46,176 bases of DNA from Oscillospiraceae bacterium. GTDB taxonomy: Bacteria > Bacillota > Clostridia > Oscillospirales > Ruminococcaceae. This document shows positions 41,825 to 46,176 of this stretch, piece after piece. Both the position numbers and the translations under genes were made by a program. The notes below the pieces were generated by a model that ran no database searches, had not been told where the DNA came from, and saw nothing but the letters and a program-made list of their open reading frames with translations. How positions within the stretch are numbered: the stretch's first letter is position 1; each line of letters opens with the position of its first letter. Location: the NCBI GenBank assembly GCA_022508885.1, contig JAFLUG010000007.1, positions 1 through 46,176 of the forward strand, given 5' to 3'.

Positions 41825-43462
41825 ATGCAGAGAATGACCGTTGCGAAAGCGATGACTGAATGCCTTAAAGCCGAGGGGATAACGGATATTTTCGGATATC
41901 CGGGCGCGGCTATCTGCCCGTTTTATGACGAACTCAACAACACCGATATAAATCACATTCTGGTAAGACACGAGGTAAACGCGGGACACGCGGCTTCGGG
42001 TTACGCGAGACTTACGGGAAAACCCGCGGTCTGCGTCGCTACGAGCGGTCCCGGCGCGCTCAACCTCATCACCGCCATAGCGACGGCGTATATGGACTCT
42101 GTGCCGATGGTAATTATCACGGGACAGGTAAACTCCGACCAGATAGGCCGCGATGTTTTCCAGGAAGCTGATATAACAGGCTCTGCCGAGCCTTTTGTAA
42201 AGCACAGCTACCTGCTGAAAAGACCCGAGGATACCGCCGAGGTATTCAAGAAAGCGTTTTATATCGCTGGCACGGGAAGGCGCGGTCCTGTGCTTATTGA
42301 CGTTCCGTGCGATGTTCAGAAGGCTGAGATCGACTTTGAATATCCGGAAACTGTTGACATAAGAAGCTACCGTCCCAGCTCCAAAGGCAACGGACACCAG
42401 ATAAAGCGCGCGGTAAGCACTATGCTCGAAGCGAAAAAACCGCTTATCGTAGCGGGAGGCGGACTGTTTTCGGGAAACGCCGCGGAGCTTATGAGAAAGC
42501 TTTCGGAAAAGCTGGATATCCCCGTTATCTCCACGCTTATGGGACTCGGAGCGATGCCGACAAACAGCGAGCGTTATTTCGGAATGCTCGGTATGCACGG
42601 CTGTGAGAGCGCGAAATGCGCGGTAAACAACTGCGACACGCTTATTCTTTTAGGGGCGCGTCTGAGCGACAGAACGACCGCTCCGATATTGCTGAAAAAG
42701 GAACTTACGGTCATCCATATTGATATCGACCCCGCGGAGATCGGAAAGAGCGTAGCGGCAAATATTCCGATAGTCGGAGATATAAGTCTGGTTTTGGGAC
42801 AGCTTTTAGAACAGCTTGACGGGGTTTCGGAAAGTGATTTCCAAAAGCATGACGAGTGGAAGAAAATGCTTTCCGACAGCCGCACGGACAAGGGGATAAA
42901 GCAGGTTGAAAAGGGCTTTGTAAACCCGAAGTGGTTTATCAGAGAGCTTAACAATTATCTGCCGGAGCGTTCTATCGTTGTGGCGGACGTTGGTGAAAAC
43001 CAATTCTGGACGGCGCTTAATATTGAGCTTAAAAACGGACGTTTTCTTACGTCGGGCGGAATGGGAACAATGGGCTATTCCCTGCCGGCGGCAATAGGCG
43101 CTAAAACAGCCGAACCGAACGCGGAGGTCATAGCGGTATGCGGAGACGGCTCGTTTCAGATGGAGCTGTGCGAGCTTGCGACGTGCGTTCAGCATGACAT
43201 AGCGGTCAAGGTAATCGTAATGAGAAACCGCTATCTCGGAATGGTAAGAGAATTTCAGACCAACCACTATGGAAACAGGCTGTGCGCGGTTTCTCTTGAC
43301 GGAAGCCCGAGCTATACGAAGATAGCCGAGGCATACGGGATCGAAAATATGCTTGTGGACAGCGAGGAAGCCGCAAAAGAGGGCATAAAAAGGCTGACTG
43401 AAGCGAAAAAGCCGTTTTTGCTCGAGGTTGCCGTGCCGGAGCTTCTCGAAACCATACTTTAA
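41825..43462 (+). CDS. ilvB: Acetolactate synthase, large (catalytic) subunit
   Basis: Thiamine-diphosphate enzyme making acetolactate or acetohydroxybutyrate, first step of valine, leucine and isoleucine synthesis. From the ATG at 41825 it has 545 residues; GGGGTGTGG lies before it, and a TTG start 15 nt earlier has no site. Blocks are DIFGYPGAAICPFYDEL near 21-37, the catalytic Glu in VRHEVNAGHAASGYAR near 48-63, QVNSDQIGRDVFQEAD near 110 and the TPP-binding GDGSFQMELCELATCV near 435-450. The next gene is its regulatory partner. Confidence 0.96.
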   Translation: MQRMTVAKAMTECLKAEGITDIFGYPGAAICPFYDELNNTDINHILVRHEVNAGHAASGYARLTGKPAVCVATSGPGALNLITAIATAYMDSVPMVIITGQVNSDQIGRDVFQEADITGSAEPFVKHSYLLKRPEDTAEVFKKAFYIAGTGRRGPVLIDVPCDVQKAEIDFEYPETVDIRSYRPSSKGNGHQIKRAVSTMLEAKKPLIVAGGGLFSGNAAELMRKLSEKLDIPVISTLMGLGAMPTNSERYFGMLGMHGCESAKCAVNNCDTLILLGARLSDRTTAPILLKKELTVIHIDIDPAEIGKSVAANIPIVGDISLVLGQLLEQLDGVSESDFQKHDEWKKMLSDSRTDKGIKQVEKGFVNPKWFIRELNNYLPERSIVVADVGENQFWTALNIELKNGRFLTSGGMGTMGYSLPAAIGAKTAEPNAEVIAVCGDGSFQMELCELATCVQHDIAVKVIVMRNRYLGMVREFQTNHYGNRLCAVSLDGSPSYTKIAEAYGIENMLVDSEEAAKEGIKRLTEAKKPFLLEVAVPELLETIL

Positions 43463-43474
43463 GAGGTGCAGAAT

Positions 43475-43972
43475 ATGAAGCATACGATTTCCGTTTTGGT
43501 TGAAAATCACGCGGGCGTTCTGGCGAGAGTCGCGGGACTGTTCGCGCGCAGAGGATTTAACATCGACAGTCTCGCGGTGGGAGTTACGGACGATGTGAAT
43601 GTTTCGAGGATAACGATAGTTGCGGACGGAAGCGACTATACGCTCGAGCAGATCGAAAAACAGCTGAACAAGCTGATCGACGTAATAAAGGTAAAGACGC
43701 TCGCGCCTGAAAATATGGTGTCGAGAGAGCTGATACTCATAAAGGTAAGCTGTTCTCCCAAACAGCGCCCCGAAATAATCAGCATCTGCGAGCTTGCGCG
43801 AGGAAAGATATCGGATATTTCGGCGAATTCTATCACGATCGAGATTTCAGACAGCGCAAACGCGCTGAACAATTTCGAGGAGCTTTTGCGTCCGTACGGC
43901 ATAAAGGAGATCGTCCGCACGGGAACGATAGCTATACAAAAGGGCGAGGCGGCTGTTTCCGTAAGGAACTGA
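43475..43972 (+). CDS. ilvN: Acetolactate synthase, small (regulatory) subunit
   Basis: Valine-sensing partner of IlvB. The 165-residue protein has an N-terminal ACT domain (HTISVLVENHAGVLARVAGLFARRGFNIDSLAVG in outline over 4-37) and the C-terminal domain with SRELILIKVSC and LRPYGIKEIVRTGTIAI. The start at 43475 has AGAGGTG before it and follows ilvB by 12 nt; the GTG at 43466 overlaps that site. Confidence 0.96.
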   Translation: MKHTISVLVENHAGVLARVAGLFARRGFNIDSLAVGVTDDVNVSRITIVADGSDYTLEQIEKQLNKLIDVIKVKTLAPENMVSRELILIKVSCSPKQRPEIISICELARGKISDISANSITIEISDSANALNNFEELLRPYGIKEIVRTGTIAIQKGEAAVSVRN

Positions 43973-44023
43973 CTGAAATCGCACGGGACTTAATTATGTT
44001 AAACAACGCTTAAAGGCGCTTAA

Positions 44024-45073
<1,050 letters not shown>

Positions 45074-45079
45074 TGAATC

Positions 45080-45110
45080 AAGCCGCTCTTTTTACTAAGA
45101 GCGGCTTTAT
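45080..45110 (+). terminator. Hairpin after ilvC
   Basis: AAGCCGCTCTT (45080-45090) and AAGAGCGGCTT (45097-45107) form an 11-bp perfect stem, but only TAT follows. It may be leaky and let transcription reach rlmN, for which no separate promoter was seen. Confidence 0.65.
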
Positions 45111-45128
45111 AACAGATAGGGTGGAAAA

Positions 45129-46136
45129 TTGAACTTTTACGGTTTTACGGTTGAAAAACTGCGGCAGTTTTTTATAGAGCAGGACGAAAATCCCGCTAAA
45201 GCCGAAATACTTTTTGACGGTATATACCGCCGCGGATATAAGAGCTTTGAGGAATTTGAGTTCAGCGAGCGCGTTTTGAAAAAACTCTCGGTGTTTACGC
45301 TTGATAAGCCCGAGGTCGTAAAAAAGCTCGACAGCACGGACGCGGCAAAGCTGCTGCTGAGGCTTGAGGACGGAAATTACTGCGAAACGGTGCTTATGCG
45401 CCAGCGCTTTGGAAACGTCGTATGCGTTTCAACTCAGGTTGGCTGCAACATGGGGTGTAAATTCTGTAAAAGCGGTATGCTGAAAAAGCGCAGAGACCTT
45501 ACGGCGGGCGAAATGACCGCGCAGGTCATCGCGCTTGCACGCGAGTTTTCCTGCGAGATAAGCGGAGTTTCGGTTATGGGGATAGGCGAGCCGTTTGACA
45601 ATTTTGACGCGGTTTCGGATTTTTGCGGTATAATAACCGAGGATAAAGGGCTTGCTGTTTCAAGAAGGAGAGTTACGGTGTCTACCTGCGGGATAGTTCC
45701 GAAAATACGCGAGTTTGCCGAACGCGCGCCCTCGGTCAGTCTCGCTATAAGCCTTCACGCGCCGAATGACGGACTGCGCTCAGAGCTTATGCCGATAAAC
45801 AGGGTCTACCCTGTCGCGGAGGTTCTTGAAGCGGCGGCGTACTACTCGGAAAAAACAGGCAAGCGCGTTACGCTTGAATATATCCTGCTTTCGGGACTGA
45901 ACGACGGCGAGATTCACGCAAAACAGCTCGCAGAGCTTATCCGCGGGCGGAATTTATATGTAAACCTTATTCCCTACAACGAAACGGATACCGATTTCAA
46001 AAAGCCCTCGCCCGAAGCCGTGGACAATTTCTGCCGTGTGCTTAAAGAAAACGGGGTCATAGCGACAAAGCGGCGCGAATTCGGCGCGGAGCTTAAAGCC
46101 GCTTGCGGACAGCTTATGGCGGATTATAATGATTAA
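45129..46136 (+). CDS. rlmN: Dual-specificity RNA methyltransferase RlmN-like (radical SAM)
   Basis: Methylates A2503 of 23S rRNA and A37 of tRNA. The 335-residue protein starts with TTG at 45129 behind AGGGTGG. Cys106, Cys110 and Cys113 form the CxxxCxxC cluster site, Cys99 lies 7 residues before as in RlmN, and Cys326 in ELKAACGQL is the methyl-carrying Cys. The SAM-binding block VSVMGIGEPFDNFDAV resembles RlmN (MGMGEPL.NFD) more than Cfr. The lack of an RlmN-type N-terminal KxxR variation cannot be judged. It ends 8 nt before the poly-G run. Confidence 0.88.
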   Translation: MNFYGFTVEKLRQFFIEQDENPAKAEILFDGIYRRGYKSFEEFEFSERVLKKLSVFTLDKPEVVKKLDSTDAAKLLLRLEDGNYCETVLMRQRFGNVVCVSTQVGCNMGCKFCKSGMLKKRRDLTAGEMTAQVIALAREFSCEISGVSVMGIGEPFDNFDAVSDFCGIITEDKGLAVSRRRVTVSTCGIVPKIREFAERAPSVSLAISLHAPNDGLRSELMPINRVYPVAEVLEAAAYYSEKTGKRVTLEYILLSGLNDGEIHAKQLAELIRGRNLYVNLIPYNETDTDFKKPSPEAVDNFCRVLKENGVIATKRREFGAELKAACGQLMADYND

Positions 46137-46141
46137 TTTTT

Positions 46142-46176
<35 letters not shown>

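Noticed and set aside
45129-46136. Cfr resistance methyltransferase instead of RlmN
   Set aside because: The MGIGEPFDNFD block and the wider pattern fit RlmN better than Cfr (which has MGMGEALAN); the two cannot be fully separated without a tree.

Overview
This is ordinary chromosomal DNA of a Gram-positive, clostridial-type bacterium, most likely a gut Ruminococcus or another member of the Oscillospiraceae. The grounds are the gene families (IreB, DivIVA-like protein, YlxR/YlxQ in the nusA-infB operon, a lysine riboswitch on asd, CJM1_0395-type metalloprotease, DUF1540, DUF4358 and a TM1266-type regulator), purine-rich Shine-Dalgarno sites with many GTG/TTG starts, and sigma-A promoters close to TTGACA-17-TATAAT. 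The species cannot be fixed from the sequence alone. No tRNA, rRNA, CRISPR array, transposase or prophage gene was seen. The window ends in a run of 33 G that looks like a sequencing or assembly artefact at a contig end.

Layout. 1-1370 (+): 3' part of a radical SAM gene and tspO. 1357-4320 (-): an operon with a consensus promoter and a structured leader, then a TM1266-type small regulator and an NMT1/SsuA-type ABC importer. 4334-8908 (-): asd-dapA-dapB-ACT-mscS behind a lysine riboswitch. 8950-12205 (+): queA, an amidohydrolase and an AI-2E-type permease. 12265-17300 (-): a Gld-like ABC export operon with a DUF4340 protein and a small unknown gene. 17377-25550 (-): the translation/transcription operon rimP-nusA-rnpM-ylxQ-infB-rbfA-nrnA-truB-ribF. 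25681-28114 (-): rpmG-secE-nusG-rplK-rplA with its own promoter and leader. 28242-32197 (-): lipoprotein, zinc-ribbon protein, SigH-like sigma factor, orphan fumarase beta subunit and a DivIVA-like protein. 32330-32973 (+): ireB and a DUF1540 gene. 33082-38429: fucO-type dehydrogenase (-), metalloprotease (+), KDG-type sugar kinase (-), comEA (-) and gdhA (-). 38635-41720 (+): two paralogous secreted M23 peptidases. 41734-46136 (+): ilvB-ilvN-ilvC and rlmN.

How the genes work together. The aspartate-pathway operon makes lysine and diaminopimelate precursors and is switched by lysine; its last gene is a mechanosensitive channel, which suggests a link between amino-acid level and efflux or osmotic balance. 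The ilv genes and gdhA add branched-chain amino-acid synthesis and ammonium assimilation. The two M23 proteins, the DivIVA-like protein and IreB point to cell-wall growth. The most intriguing part is the TM1266/ABC operon: its leader of about 180 nt carries two terminator-like hairpins and a 12-13 nt direct repeat, and I could not match it to a riboswitch class I know.
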